In this document: one piece after another, positions 11,371 through 24,541 of the stretch | Layout of the letters: every line of letters begins with the position of its first letter | Position numbering within the stretch: the first letter of the stretch is position 1 | Assembly: GCF_029227915.1 (NCBI RefSeq) | Contig: NC_079875.1 | Location: 23,615,001 to 23,679,000, forward strand | Reading direction: 5' to 3' | DNA: 64,000 bases | From: Hydractinia symbiolongicarpus | Lineage: Eukaryota; Cnidaria; Hydrozoa; Anthoathecata; Hydractiniidae | Program-made: the position numbers and the translations under genes | Notes under the pieces: model-generated | Told to the model about the DNA's origin: nothing | The model's input: only the letters and a program-made list of their open reading frames with translations | The model's database searches: none

Positions 11371-12231
11371 TTTTTATAGATTTATCTATTAGGCACATGA
11401 ATAGCAAATATTTAGATTCTATACCTCTCACAGCTTTAGATATTGGCTATTACGACCCTAAAAATCTCTATGAGATCCTAATAATTGGGAGCTTTCGTTC
11501 GACTAGAAAAAAGACAACTTTATTTCGTCGAGTTGAATCTTGGTCACGAGATTAATCCGATTACCCGATTTCCTTTGGATTCTACCCTAAAATTGGAAAA
11601 AATCGTATTTTCGGGCAATTTTCGACCCTCTTATTAACGCGATCTACGTAAAAAGCAAAAATTTTTTGAAATCATTGTTTTTTCCATAATCATTGTTTTT
11701 TCCATAAGTGTGCCAAGTTTTGTGCAATTTGGTCAAGCCTGTCAAACCCGGTCGTAATATATTCGAAATACCCCGCACCAAATAGGGTTTAAGACGTCTC
11801 AAGGAGGTAGGTTTGGATTTTACGCCAATAAAGTAAGTCACGCTTATACTAGCAGTGTAGCAAACCACATTTCAAACTACAATTTTCTGCATTACAATAA
11901 CGAGACATAATACATCATATATATATTTCTTCAAAACTAAATATATGTACATCTTTATAAGCAGTACAATACGGAGAAATATTCTTACACACAACAAAAA
12001 TAAATGATTGAAAACACACGGTTACCATTTTTGTTCTCCTGTCATGCTCATTAAAAATAAAAGGATATATAATTTAATCGCAATCCTCTGCATTAATACT
12101 GTTATTATTATAGTGGTATGTTTAACCGCGTTTAAACAACCAAGGCCTGCAGAAGCCTGTTAGTTAGTCGGAAATGACACAGAATTTTGTGTACGAAAAA
12201 TTACGCTGCAGAAATATTTTGTGATTACAGC
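11371..12231. other. Intergenic sequence downstream of RPRD2
   Basis: The part from 11380 to 11870 may include PLE 5' sequence or another repeat, but I cannot align it to copy 2. A 74-codon minus frame at 11644-11868 contains GLTKLHKTWHTYGKN and a tandem ATAATCATTGTTTTTTCC repeat; its origin is unclear. From 11870 to 12231 lies the likely 3' untranslated region of RPRD2. Confidence 0.35.
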
Positions 12232-15200
12232 TCACATGACTGGCCTACCATGAAACGGAGGCCTTGCATTGAATCGAGGCCGAAATCTAATAGCAGGACG
12301 CAGATCAAAATTTGGTCTTAAGCGCGGATTGAATTCTGGCGGGGCGTTTGCTGGTCTGACGCCCACGTTTAGCACGTGTTGTTGTTGTTCTAACTGATCC
12401 AATAAAGGATCTGGTTCAGCAAAGCGAGGCGCGTATCTTGGTCGAAATATTGGCTGCTGTGGAAACGTGTCGTCCATGACTTGCATCGGCATGGTTGGCC
12501 TAAAGACTGGCGGAGGACCTGGAAAAGGTGGAGGTCCATCGAAGGATTGAATATTGGGTGCGATTTGTGATTGAAATGGTTTACTTTCGGCCAAAAATGA
12601 CTGCTGCGATAATTTCTGGATTGGATTAGACATTGTACCAGGCGGAGGTTTGCCTTGTCTAGTATCCTCGCCTAGTTGATGTGAAAATAGCTGGTGTTGG
12701 GGAGGATTTAAAGAAATTACAGTCTGTCCCACCGGATGCAAAAAAGGTTGGTGTTCAGTTTGTTGAAGCAATTGCAATGGATTCGCTGCTTGCATCGGGA
12801 AAGGTGTGGATGGCCCTAATCTCTCTTCAGCATTTATTCCAACAGAACAGGGCTGCATGGGTGGGCGTAACGAGTTTGTTAACTGCATAATAGTGGCAGC
12901 ATTTGGTTGACTTGTATCCGAGTCTTTCTGTTGTGGATCATCCATATTTGACGACGCAGAAGGATCAAAGTTGGCTCGCATTTCGGCTTCATTTAAGTCA
13001 TTAGTTTGAACGTTTGGTGCTAAGTGGAAAGGTTGATTCGCCACACCTGAATTAGGATTTGGGAAATTAGGATTAGAATTGGAAATCATGTGGTTATGTG
13101 CCGGCATTAACGGATTCATTATTGATCCAGGTACAGCCTGCGAATTGAATTGCGGAGGAGGATTCATTGCACTGTCTAATTCTGGGGTGGGAGATCTGCG
13201 ATCGTTATAGTACGGCGCTTTCTTAGAATCGGGAGAAAAACGACGTTCACGATCCCTAGACGAAGACCTCCTGCTGCGACTCCCTCTTCTTTTGCGGGGA
13301 CTAGGAGAACGGCGGGATGCTTTTCGTCGATCAAAATGTCGTTCGTCTCGACCGTCTCGAGATCGATGCGAAGAACGTCGTGGAGGTGACCTACTTGAAG
13401 AACGTCTACGATGACGACCAGAATTATGGCGGGATTTTCTGTCGTCACGTCTTCTATCATAATCCTCGTTACCGCCTTTGGCCATCCCGTCATCATCACT
13501 TGGTCGAACATTACCGTCATTAGATATTGAATGATTCACGAATACGCTGTCGCTGCTATGGCTTGTGTTGGGTTGAGTAACGGGTAGAAAGTTCTCGCCG
13601 AATTTAGTTATACCTGCAGCTATACTAATGAGTTCCGTTTGAGTTTCGGACAGTCCTTTCGGATTAGTTAACGACACTTGCGCCGCATCGTTTTCAAAAC
13701 GGGATTTTTTTCGAGCAACTTCGTCGTTTGTCTGCGCACCTAGTGCGTAGGCTATTGCGTCATTTACAGATGGTTTATTTGCGTCGTCAACTGCTTGTTG
13801 TTTTTCTTTGATAGTTTGTAAACTTTTGCTAAGTACAGGAAACAAAGAGTCGATCAACGATTGCAATGGCTTATCGCCTTGTTCCGATTCCGATGTATGT
13901 GCATCCGACCTCTGCTCGTCTAATACAGGCGTCGTCGTTGGGGCTGCCGTCGTTTTAGACTCTATCGCTTTATCAAAGAGAGATGTGAAGCGTGTTTTTG
14001 ACGTACCTTTGTCTTCCGCTATCACCAAACCATCTGGGGTCCCGACAGAACCTTCTAAAAAAGATAAAGTTTTTTATAAACATTATTACGCTAAGAATTA
14101 AGAAAATTTTTGGGACCTACACAATTGTGAACCTATGTCTATTCCGAAATCATGTTACGTGTGGATAAAAGATACGTTTCTACTCGGTAGTTGTAACTGT
14201 ATGGTTGGCAAGGTTTCTCATTTCCATTCGGATTGACATTCAAAATTATTTTAACACTTTTTTAAGACAAGCAAATGTCAAATGTTTTGAGTTTTCAAAT
14301 TCTTAACTTCTCCGCACCACGAGAAAAGAAAGTTTGTTTTTTCGAAATGCGTTACATTCAAACACAAAAGTTAAAAAACTAAGAAATACTAAAAAAAGAA
14401 ATAAAACAATTTTTATTTTTTTTTAGTTACAAAGAATTAATTGACGAAACGCTTCAAATTGTTTTCTCATTTATTAAAACCACTGTTAAAACTTACCTGA
14501 ACTAGAATTCGGTGAAAGTTTTGTAAATACTATACAAATACTGATAGGTTTATTTGCGTGCACATCAGTGTGTATTTGTGTGCGAACATACCTGATAGCG
14601 GAGTTTCTTGCGCTGCAGTTCCAATCGCGTTGTTTTCACTCGTCACCAAACCTTTCTGCTCTGTTGAATTTAAATATGACGTCATACCGTTTGTAGCGAC
14701 TGGAATAAAAACAGGATGGGCATCCAGAGCTTGTGAGGCCGGTTTACTGTGTTCTTCAGGTTTATTTTTCCCGGGTGTTGTCTCTCCATGCGAGGGTGCT
14801 GTGCTAGGGTTGTACCTCTGGGATGGAGGGACTTCTTCTTCTGAATCGCTATCTATAACAGACGGATTTTAAGATTCGCAATTAACAATAGAATCAAATT
14901 TTTATTCCATGCTAACTAAACACACAGTTTTGCACAAAACAACAACAAAAATTTGAATTCCAGTCAGCTTACCAAGATCCATATCTTCTATGTTGGTCAC
15001 ACTACTTATGCGTTCTATTTTTCTCTTTTCGTCTGTAGACCCCACATTTGAAGCCAATTGATCACTCGATTGCCGCTTGGAATCCCCTGTTGGCGTTGCA
15101 CCCAGTTTTTTCAACTTTGAATCCAGTTTCTTTTTCATTAAATTTAAACGATTGCCGAAAGTCTTGTAAGCCTAAAGGGAAACGAGGTAATAGCCTGGAA

Positions 15201-18200
15201 CAAAAGATAGTACAACACGTGGACATCATTTTTCTTTTCTTATCAAGGATACTTTTGCACTTTGTTGGTCCGCCTTCGTTTAGGGAGCTAAAAAGGGCGT
15301 AGTCAAAAAAGGAGTAAAAATGCAACACTCACGTTGACGATAACTTTTGCTTCATCCTGCGCGACTTCGTAAAACGCTTCACCACCTGATAACAAGTTCA
15401 TCAACACTTTCTTGTCCTTCTCACTCTTCTTCAACGTGTGAATGTAATCATCCAGAATGACTTTGGATTCTTGAAACTGCTTGTGGAACCTCCCCACACT
15501 TGATCGGTCTAACAAAACACATAAACGGTTGAAAATCCATATTCGACAAGGATACAACTTTGGAAAAAATTCATTTTTAATTTTATTGGGAACTAGAGGG
15601 AGCTTAGTGTTGTTGACTTTGGGGGGGTTAAAAGGGGGAAAAATAAAAAGGATATAACATCAAGAGATTTAAGATCAAGAGTAATGACGAATGGCACACT
15701 TTTCCTTCTTCTCTATTACTTTCTCCAAGATTGTAAGCAAAATAGTAGGTGCTCCCTCCCTAAAGACGTTGTGTAACTACAATAAACATGAGTTCAAAAC
15801 TAAATAGAAGTGAAAATAAAAAGAATAGAAATACCTTTAATATGTTTGATTGATTCAAAGCTCGATGCGTCGATCTTCAAGTTTTCCAAAGCTTTTGATT
15901 TACGCTCAACATCGTGATCTAAGTTTGTTGTTTTCTTAACTGACACCAACAAGCTAGCTACCTAAACACATGGAATTCATTGTCGTGTGAAATAAAATAG
16001 TTTCAAAACAAGAGGTGTGAGTTTGGAAATTTGCTGATCAAGTGTTTCTAGGTCCAGTTTTTTATTTTTTAAAAAAGCCTGTGGATACACCAGTTATAAT
16101 TAATAACTGCCAACACAATATAGCAAAAAAACATTAAATCTTAAAATAAAAAATTTAAAAAATTTTTTAGTCAAGTAGGAAGGCCAAACCTTAAAATCGG
16201 GAGGAACTTGCTTTCTCTGTACGGGAGGGGGTTTCGTTTCTAACGTCTTTTCATCTTTAGACTCTTCCTTCTTGTTTTGTTCAGATGGAACTTCTAAGAT
16301 TGAAAAATAAAACTTGCAAATAAACTCAACTTAAAACAAGATGCAATTGACATATCGCATGTCAATGTCAATTACACATCACTGCAACAATATAGTTTTA
16401 ATTTATTAACGGGGTCATTTCATGAAACCTAAAAATTGATTTACCGCTGTTCCTGGCGTGAGATAGTAAAATAATAAATAGTATAGTATATAGTGAAATA
16501 AGCAATAGGTTCATTAGTCTAAAACATAAACACAGCACAAAACTTTCAATTTTTTGTTCGCATTATTTAGAACTGGTGTTTTACAAGAAACTTTTGTTTC
16601 CCGTATTATGCCCCATTATGTTTGACTATGATTTTAAAATTGCACTCTCACTTTTTCACATTCTAAGCAATACCTTAAACAAAACGCATCCATATATTAG
16701 GATAATACCCCCCCCCCCCCCCCTCCCCACCTCTCTTGAAATTAAGAGATAATTTGATAAATGTGCAGTTGTGGCAAAACACTCAATTTTCAGCAGTTTA
16801 TCAAAATGTTTCAAAAATGACTTATCGTGGAAATTATCAAACTGAAAACACTAACCAAGCTTTTTCTTTAATTCTGTAATTAGCTCTGCATCAAACACAC
16901 TTCGCTCAAGCCAAATGTTAAAAACTCGCTCAACTTGTGCTTTGATCTTGTCATCACTAAAACATAAGTACACAAAGTTTTACGAACCAGTGAATCCAAG
17001 GGACCCACTTACCCAGATGTCACAGGCAAGCACAGAGAACTACTCTACACTGTGCCTGTTTTTTTTATTTTTGGACCTACGTTATTTTATACGAGTTGAT
17101 AAAGCTGCTAAAAACATATACCATAAAAAAGGAGTTGCTTCTTTCATCACATTACCAAACGCAGACACTAAGTCCTTTGCTTTTCGCCGACCGTTCTGCA
17201 CAACATCGTTAGAAAGGTAAAACAATCCAAGTCTTCTCTCTGGTCTCTGACCTAAAATATAGATTATATACAAGTTCTGATGTATGCTCTTTGACTTTTT
17301 GAAATCATCGTCCTTGATCCAAAAAAAAATTTTTTATTTTTATTTTGACATTTTTAGCTTTTGCTCAGTAATGAAATCATCTGTTTGGTTTGAATTTTTG
17401 AAGTTAATAAATAGATTGTGCTGGGTTTCTTATCTAAGTTTAAAAAGTAGTACTCTTGCACACAATCTTATAATAGTGAACTACGCAACCTTTTATGACA
17501 CGCAATGACCCTATACTATACAAAAGGATATGCATTTTACCACAAAAAAACACTCTCTGCAACACAACAAGACTGGAGATATTTTTCATTTTAGTTTGAA
17601 AATTATTTTAATCTATCTTTCCAATTATATTCAGTAGACTAAAATGATCACTTTATTATACCAAAGCCATATGTGTCTTTCCTGTGTATTTAACAACCTA
17701 GAAGACTGCAGAGACACGTGACTATAAAATCCTGCATTTCATTTTATCATGCACATTGTAGTTACTAAGTTAAAATTGATAACAAAATTATACAGAAATT
17801 GAAAAACCTTCGATACCTTGTGTATTATTCAGTTTTTTACACGATGCACAATGAAATTAAACTGAATCTTTGTAGGCAGCATTAAAATTTTACTACTTAG
17901 AGTTGCTGTTAGAAGTGCTAAGTTTTTAGAATTATGTTACCTCGTACTTTTAAAACAATGTTTTAATTATTTTATGAGAAAATTTCAGAATTTGTTTCCC
18001 TTTACTACAACTTTATATCCTTTTTAAGCTCGCAGATTAAGCACACAAAGACTAAAAACAATCGTTTCAAATGCTTGAACTTCATTTCCTGAAATGATCT
18101 GGAAATGATTTTAAAAAGTGAGAAGAAAATATAATTTTCATCATACATGACATGACATATAATACTATGTATACTATGTTATATGTAGGCTAATCAGAAC

Positions 18201-21200
18201 AAAAAGCTTCCCTATGCTTCAAGGGAATGTTTGGAAGGCCAAAGGTGGACCCACGTGTACTATAAGTATGAGTGAAGCCAAACTTGAAGGTACTTAGAAG
18301 GGCCTCTGGGAGGTTTTTGTGGTACAGATTGTGAAAAAAAAAACATTTTTAAGGTGTACCATATCAGAGAATTTCAGTATGCCAAGACTGTTGAAGAGAG
18401 GGTTAGTTGGTGTAACAAATTGTCCAAGGGTCATAATTCTGACTGCGCGTCGTTGGAAGGTATAAATACGATTAATGAGAGACCTAATAGGCTGACCCCA
18501 GATTTCACTGCAGTATTGAATATAACTGCCAAGTAAACAGATACGAGTATACTCCGGGGGCCGAAGGATAGAGAGTGCTCCATTTGCCCTTTTGAGTTTT
18601 ATTGCAGCAGCACAGATCTGAGATTTCCAACTCAGGTTAGAGTCCAAGAAAATGCCAAGATATTTAAGTGTCACTAGGGAAAATTCTTTTGCCGTTCATT
18701 TTGATCCTAAAGTCATAGTTTATTTGTTTAAGTTTGTGCCTAGAGAAGGTATATGCAGTTTTACTTGCATTTAAGGAAATTTTGTTGGCATTGAGCCATT
18801 GCGTAAAGAGCCATTGCGTAAAGATCAATATTGATTCTCTTGGAAAGTGACTTTAACGACTTGCTGAAGCATATTAGGTTACTGTCATTGGCATGATGCA
18901 GATCATTTATGTAGATAAGGAATAGAAGAGGAAAAAGCACAGAACCTTGAGGGACAGCATGACGGACAAATTTTTACGTTGAGTTATATCCATTTATTTA
19001 AACAAATTGTTGCCGATTTGAAAGATACGATCACAACAAATTAAGTGGCTTGTCCCTGATGCCGTAATGAAAAAGTTCTTTAAGGAGAATTTCATGTGTT
19101 CAGTGTCGAAAGCCTTCTGAAGGTCAATGAAAACACCACAGGCAAAATCACCACAATCTAATGCATCCATTAATTGTTGACAGATTTTGAAGGGTCTGTG
19201 CAGTGGAGTATTTTCAAACTGTTGCGTAAAGGTAATTTTATGCCGAATTAGAAACTGATATAAACGTTTTCATATTGGCTTCTCAAAAATTTTATCATTG
19301 TTAGATAATAGAGAAATAGGGCGATAATTGGTGCAATTTGTTTCGGGACCTTTTTTATGAACAAGTATCACCTTTGCAATTTTAAGCTGGGATGGAAAGA
19401 CACCACTTGGATTTGGAATGCTAAAAGGACCAGCACATTTATTTAAATTAAGGGAAGAGATGTAAGAGATTATTTCGATTTCATCAACAGGGGATAAGAA
19501 AAAGGAGAAAGGATTACGGTCATGAAGAAAATGTGAGAAGTGCTTTGATGAAAAAGGTATTTTAGCCTGTATTTTGTTGGTAATAGATGAAAAATAGTTA
19601 TTTAAATTGTAATTTGGTAGGGAACAGTTTTAAAAAAAATTAAAAAAATTAAAATTAAATCAAAAAATAAAAAAAAAAGTAAAAAAATAAAATTAAATCA
19701 GCGTAATTTAGTCTCAGTGATGCCAATGATGCTGAAATCAAGACCCATTTAGCCAAGTAGGAGCTTAAGTTCTTCATGGTCGAGAGATAGCGAGGCAATA
19801 TTCAAATGAAAAAAAGAGAACTTTTGGAGGAGAATTTTTTGGAGGAAAATTCTTCTACTTTATAGTACTTGCAGTTACCCTCACCCATAAGGTTGATTAA
19901 GAAGTTCAGGAGAAGGGGAATTTAAATGGGATGAAAAAGGTTCCAAATGATTGTTAGATGGAAGTTGTGTTTATGCTTCCATCACTGGGTGAGCTTTCAG
20001 GTTTACAGTGCCAATCTTCAGTGGAATTTTGAAGGGAGATATAATCAGGTTTAGAGAGGCCATTACAAAGAGTATAAACCCATTTATTACAGGAATCACA
20101 TGTACAGCTTTTTGGTTTGTTTTTACAGTTTTGAGACAAATACCACATGGATATAACTGATGGGGTACTTCATCTATCATTAAAAAAAAACAGAAATGAA
20201 AAAAAGAGGCCTTGGACCTAATGTAAATAGAGCAAACAAAATATCATGCAAAAAAAAGCGAGGGAAAAATAACTATATGAAGTGGAAGTGCCATGTAGGG
20301 CAGCTATACTATTGTTCAACAACAATAAAAGTTGGAATCAATAGCGGTTTCTTAATTTTGTGGCTTATTTACACTTTTTTTAAATTCTTTTTAGTAAGGA
20401 GTTTTCCCAAGAATAAACACTAAATATTGTGGCGCCATAGTAAAGTGGCGCTGTAGATTAGTGGTTATAGCTTTGGTACTCTGTGCGGGAGACCAGGGTT
20501 AGATTCCTCGTGACGGCAATTTAACACGGGCAAGTGAATGTTACCATAGCCCCGTGTTATCCCAAGCCATGTGAGGAAAATTGGGGAGATGGCACACTGT
20601 GTGAGCCGTTGGATGTTGTCGGGAGTTGTCTAGTAGAGCGCAGCCCCTAATTGGGTCTGCATAGCTCAAAATTAGCATTAAATACTTTAGGACTCTCCAT
20701 CTAAGCCATGGTCCCTCCTGGAAATTATAGACAGGGTATATCCCCCGATATTTGTGAGGCTAGCCATGTAAAATATGCACATCTATCTATCTATCTAATA
20801 TTGTGTTCTGATTGGTTAAAAGTTTACAGGTCATGCTTAGCTAGATACATTCTGCCAGCGAATTTGCTGTCCTATTTTCTTTGGTAAAATCCACTCTAAG
20901 GCCACCATCAAAAATATGTTGTGTTCGCGTCCTGAAGACCCGGCAAAAATGAGTCAGTTGGGTGGTCGGGTGTATTTCCCCCCGGATTTTCAGATCAGAG
21001 CAAGCAAATTTGTTCCCAGGGCCAAAACAGTATAGCGCCACTCGACATCGTTTAAGGACCATTTTCCCCTGCCCTGTAAACTGTCAGTAGCCACAGGAGT
21101 GCCCTAAAGGAATCAATTATTACGGAAATTAATTTTCACGAGTTTTTGTCAATTTTGCAGAAATTAGTTCGGGCCAAAAAATTTTCCTATTGAAAAAATC

Positions 21201-24200
21201 TCGCGAAATTTTTCCCGTTAACAGACCCCTAATTAACTATACTGTAACAGATATTTAAAAGTTTTCCCTCTGACTGTGTTATATGAGCCCATGCTTTACA
21301 CCTTATGAAATTTCAAAGCGTTTGGTAAAATATACACTTGCAAACTGCGCGGCCTGGGCCCTAGATAGTTTTGGCAGGTAAACAAATGAAATTGTGGGCG
21401 AGCTAGTGCATGTCACATGCTAATCTTTCGTTTATTCTTTGAATTTGAAATTGTATTTTACATTATCTTAATATGTCAAGACATTGTGCTATTAGTGGTT
21501 GCTTTAATGGTGATTACAAACTTAACAAATGGAAAAAATCTCACTCTTGGAATCAATCATGTGAATGTGATCCCCCTTTCAGGTAAAGTGATAACTATTA
21601 GCAAGCTAAGTTTATGAATTATAGTCGTGTCGCTTGTTCATGTAAACATAAACTATGTTTTTCATATTTAGGTTGTTTCCATTTCCAATCGAGAAAAAAG
21701 AAAAGGAATCGAGGGAAAGATGGTTACCACTAACAACTGCTGGGTTCCAGGTAAACAGTCAAGAGTTTGTTCCGATCATTTCCTTGATGGATACCCAACA
21801 AAGGAAAACCCCTTTCCAACTGAAAGATTGAGATACCAATCAGCAGTTGGCAATAAAAGACATGTTTTAACGAAACAGACTCTTCCACCAAAAAGATCAA
21901 AGGGAAAGAAAGCTATTGATGCTGCATCGTTATCATCACAACACGTTGTAGCTACTAATAATATACAAGCATCTGAATTACCATTAGTAAATAATAGTGA
22001 ACTGCCAATTCATAATTATAATAATGCAGTCACTGCGAATGATATTTTAATAAAGGAAAATGCATATCAATCTTCAGCATACGATGATGTGTACATCTCT
22101 TGCTGTATTTACTTCCTATTCAATTCTTACATTTTTCGTTATGTTAATGAGCATTGCAAAATTTAGACGACAAAATCAAAAAGTTTGAAAAAGATTGTAC
22201 GTGTCATGCTCCTATCGATCAAAAAATTTTAACATCAGATAAAAATGTACCTTTTTTTACTGGTTTAAAATCAAAAAACTTGCTTGACAAGCTATTTAAT
22301 TACATCAAACCAAATGTCCGGCGAAAGTGGAGAGGGGCTTTTGTGAAGACAGCTATTGTTCGTAAATATAAAAAATCTCCAAGACAAAATTGGTCCACAG
22401 TCAAAGTTGTCTGCAAGAGATGAATTTTTAATGTGTCTAGTAAAAATTAGGCTTGGACTTTTAGATGCAGATTTTGAAATCGATTTAATGTATCTTTAAC
22501 ATTATGCAGCAGATTCAAAAGAGTCAAAGCTATATTGCTGCAACTTTAAAATGTTTTCAATCACGGCCTATACTGACATCATGGTTGATAAGGGATTTAA
22601 CATCATTAAAGAATGCGCAGCACGATTTATTTATGTTCTTGTTCCTCCTGGAAAGCGCCGAAAATCTCAAATGTTGACAAAAGACGTAAAAAACAAACAA
22701 ATGAAGTAGCGAAACTGCTCATATTAGTCGAACAAGTAATACAATGTTTTAAAACATTTCATATCATTGAAAGAAAATGACCATCAACCTTACTCATCAT
22801 ATTGATGACCTTATGATAATATGTGCTGTCCTTACAAACTTACAACTTCCAATATATAAAACATAGTTATTTAAGTGCCTAGTCTCTGTTACCATTAGCA
22901 TATAAATTAGGAAATTTCACATCACATTGGCCTCTGGATTTATTTTGAGTAAGATATTATAAATTAATAGCTTTAATTCTATTTTTTCTTTAAATGCCCT
23001 TTTAATAATATAATATATATATATATATATATCAATTCCCCTCATAAACGGAACAAAACTGTACATAAAGCTATGTACAGTTTTGAGATGCGGAAGCTTG
23101 CCGAAGAAAGGTCGTTTTCAGCCATTTCTTTATACGGAAATATTTTTGAGGCTTTAAACATTTATCCAGTGTAGATGATGGGTAACTTTTGACTGACATA
23201 TATTCATATAAGAGGGTGCCGATAAGCCACAAACGCCTGCATATATAAGGGTGAGTTTGGGCGACTTTTCGAATTAAATTGGCGGTTGTCGCCCAGAACC
23301 ACCCGCACTTTTCCGAACTCGCCGGAACATTCCTGAAATGCAATTCCTTGTAACAAACCCTGCGGACGATAGTTGGAAAAAGGTGCTTGAAGATAAATTA
23401 GTTAATAAAGTTTATATATAAGTTGTTTATCAAGTAAATCTTATTTTAAGCTATCAAAAACAGTTCTTTTAAGAACTTCGCTACCACATAGTAATTTTAT
23501 TTTAATTTTTATAGTTTTTTGAATCATTAGTGTCTGTTTTTCTTTTCTTTTTCGGGTGTTGTTCGGGTCTCTTAGGGGTTTTTCGAGCAAATACCTGATT
23601 TTTTTTTAAAACGCCGAACTCGCCCAAAAACGCCTGCACTTTTAACGGCGTATGTGGCTTATCGGCACCCTCGTATTCATAGTCGTATTGATACCTTAGT
23701 GCAAAGAAACAAATTAAAAAGGGCCTCACTTCACGTAGCGCACCCATCTTTTTGACTGTCACAAAACTGTTAAAGCCGAAAGGGCTTACTGCAGAAAATG
23801 TAAACAGTTAAAGCGGTCTATATTATATTATGTTCGCTAGAAAGAGATGACTAAAAACAAATTGCTATCCCCTTATGCATTAATGGTTTTTGCAACTATC
23901 GTTATTATGGTTGTCTTATAGCATGCTATGTGATTTTCCGACTTGATGAATAAGAGAGTGTTTCAGTCAAAACATAAAAACAAATTTTGAAAAACCTTTT
24001 TTCAGACAAATTGCAACAAAATTCCATTGTAAATTACGTAATTATATACGTACTTTTCCGAACTGCATCGAGCCATGTAGCTGTTATTATGTTTGCGTGC
24101 TGTCTATGATGTAAAATCCACAATGACAAAGTTTCTATTCCAGTCTGACTACCATCAAGAGACTTTAACTTCTTGTCAAACGACTTTGGATTGAAGGTCG

Positions 24201-24204
24201 CCAT
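12232..24204 (-). CDS. RPRD2: RPRD2-like RNA polymerase II CTD-binding protein
   Basis: Nine coding exons: 24204-24054, 17251-17122, 16956-16856, 16293-16190, 15961-15835, 15508-15333, 15171-14973, 14852-14592 and 14054-12232. All have AG/GT borders and matching phases, giving 1023 codons plus stop. Exons 1-3 encode the CID (residues 1 to about 130: ETLSLWILHHRQH, LGLFYLSNDVVQNGRRKAKD, VERVFNIWLERSVFD), which binds phosphorylated CTD repeats. Exons 5-7 give the coiled-coil RPRD/CREPT region with ILDDYIHTLKKSEKDKKVLM. Exon 9 carries an Arg/Ser-rich stretch (about 615-700) and a long Pro/Gln/Asn-rich tail ending in an Arg-Phe-Pro-rich segment. The long tail fits RPRD2 rather than RPRD1A/B. The start ATG directly precedes the CID, as in the family. 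Intron 1 is 6.8 kb and full of mobile elements. Family call firm; RPRD2 versus a shared ancestor less so. Confidence 0.88.
16708..16723. repeat. Poly-C run
   Basis: Sixteen consecutive C on the plus strand inside RPRD2 intron 3, read as a G run in the transcript. Confidence 0.9.
18290..20180 (-). pseudogene. Jockey/CR1-like LINE with PHD finger, decayed, in RPRD2 intron 1
   Basis: Minus-strand order: a PHD-like finger near 20160-19990 (CTCDSCNKWVYTLCNGLSKP with W-C at its end), then the start of an endonuclease near 19830-19710 (FFHLNIASLSLDHEELKLLL, FSIIGITETKL). Most of the endonuclease is deleted. RT remnants follow: KIAKVILVHKKGPETNCTNY near 19370, RPISLLSNN, then VFIDLQKAFDTLN near 19110. 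A degraded ADDSNLI-like block lies near 18890. The thumb/C-terminal part is at 18674-18294 (LKYLGIFLDSNLSWKSQI, SCYIQYCSEIWG-like). Many frameshifts and stops. The element lies in the same orientation as the host gene. Confidence 0.8.
20432..20796 (+). mobile_element. tRNA-derived SINE with 9-bp target duplication
   Basis: The head resembles a tRNA: an A-box-like GTAGATTAGTGGTTATAGC and a B-box-like GGGTTAGATTCCTCG. A core follows with GTTGTCTAGTAGAGCG and TAGCTCAAA. The tail ends in an (ATCT)n run. AATATTGTG occurs at 20423-20431 and again at 20797-20805, immediately flanking the element. Another SINE at 55252-55560 shares the core words. Confidence 0.85.
21473..22760 (+). pseudogene. THAP / DDE (Harbinger- or ISL2EU-like) transposase relic
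   Basis: An ATG at 21473 starts a THAP zinc finger (CAISGCFNGDYKLNKWKK). A likely intron runs 21583-21671, and the finger continues with FPFPIEKKEKESRERW. After a one-base shift comes VCSDHFLDGYPTKENPFPT, giving the C2CH pattern. Transposase remnants follow: a helical block near 22154-22423 (NYIKPNVRRKWRGAF), CLVKIRLGLLDADFEID near 22430, SRPILTSWLI near 22560, and DKGFNIIKECAARFIY with VLVPPGKRRKSQM near 22590-22680, the second Asp region of the DDE fold. Frame changes and stops show it is dead. No YqaJ gene was seen beside it, unlike the element at 44-48 kb. Confidence 0.75.
23054..23085. repeat. Perfect 14-bp inverted repeat
   Basis: CAAAACTGTACATA at 23054-23067 and its exact reverse complement at 23072-23085 are separated by AAGC. 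It lies beside the TIR element at 23213 and may be a tiny fold-back. Confidence 0.85.
23213..23671. mobile_element. 459-bp MITE with ~26-bp terminal inverted repeats
   Basis: The left end AGGGTGCCGATAAGCCACA (23213-23231) is exactly inverted at 23653-23671. Similarity extends inward through ACGCC with single mismatches. The interior holds further inverted words (GCCTGCA, CGAACTCGCC) but no coding frame of note. It lies in RPRD2 intron 1. Confidence 0.85.
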
Positions 24205-24541
24205 CTTGCAACATCTGCACGTGCTGCGCAGGCGCAAAGTATTTAGGATTTTGTTTTTATGACTCGGGTGACGGAAAATCAGGACGCACTCGGGATTCAG
24301 AGAAAATGCAAGCAATATGGCTGTGCTTCTGACAGTATATAGCTAGTAATGGCTAATTTGAATGTTAGTATCTCCACGGAATTTATTTTCAGTTCAAACA
24401 GTGGTTTATCGGATGTATACTTTCTCCTTATTAAATTTTTATTTTGGATATCTGTATATTAGACTTACTTAGAATTTTTTGGACAAATGCTACTTTTAGC
24501 TAGATTTTAGCTAGCTGCTAAAGTTAAAACTGCAATATATG

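Noticed and set aside
13176-13520. 114-codon minus frame inside RPRD2 exon 9
   Set aside because: Off-frame shadow of the Arg/Ser-rich coding stretch.
21417-21617. THAP segment as a host THAP gene
   Set aside because: It is followed by decayed DDE-transposase pieces in the same orientation and by frame breaks, so it is a transposon relic.
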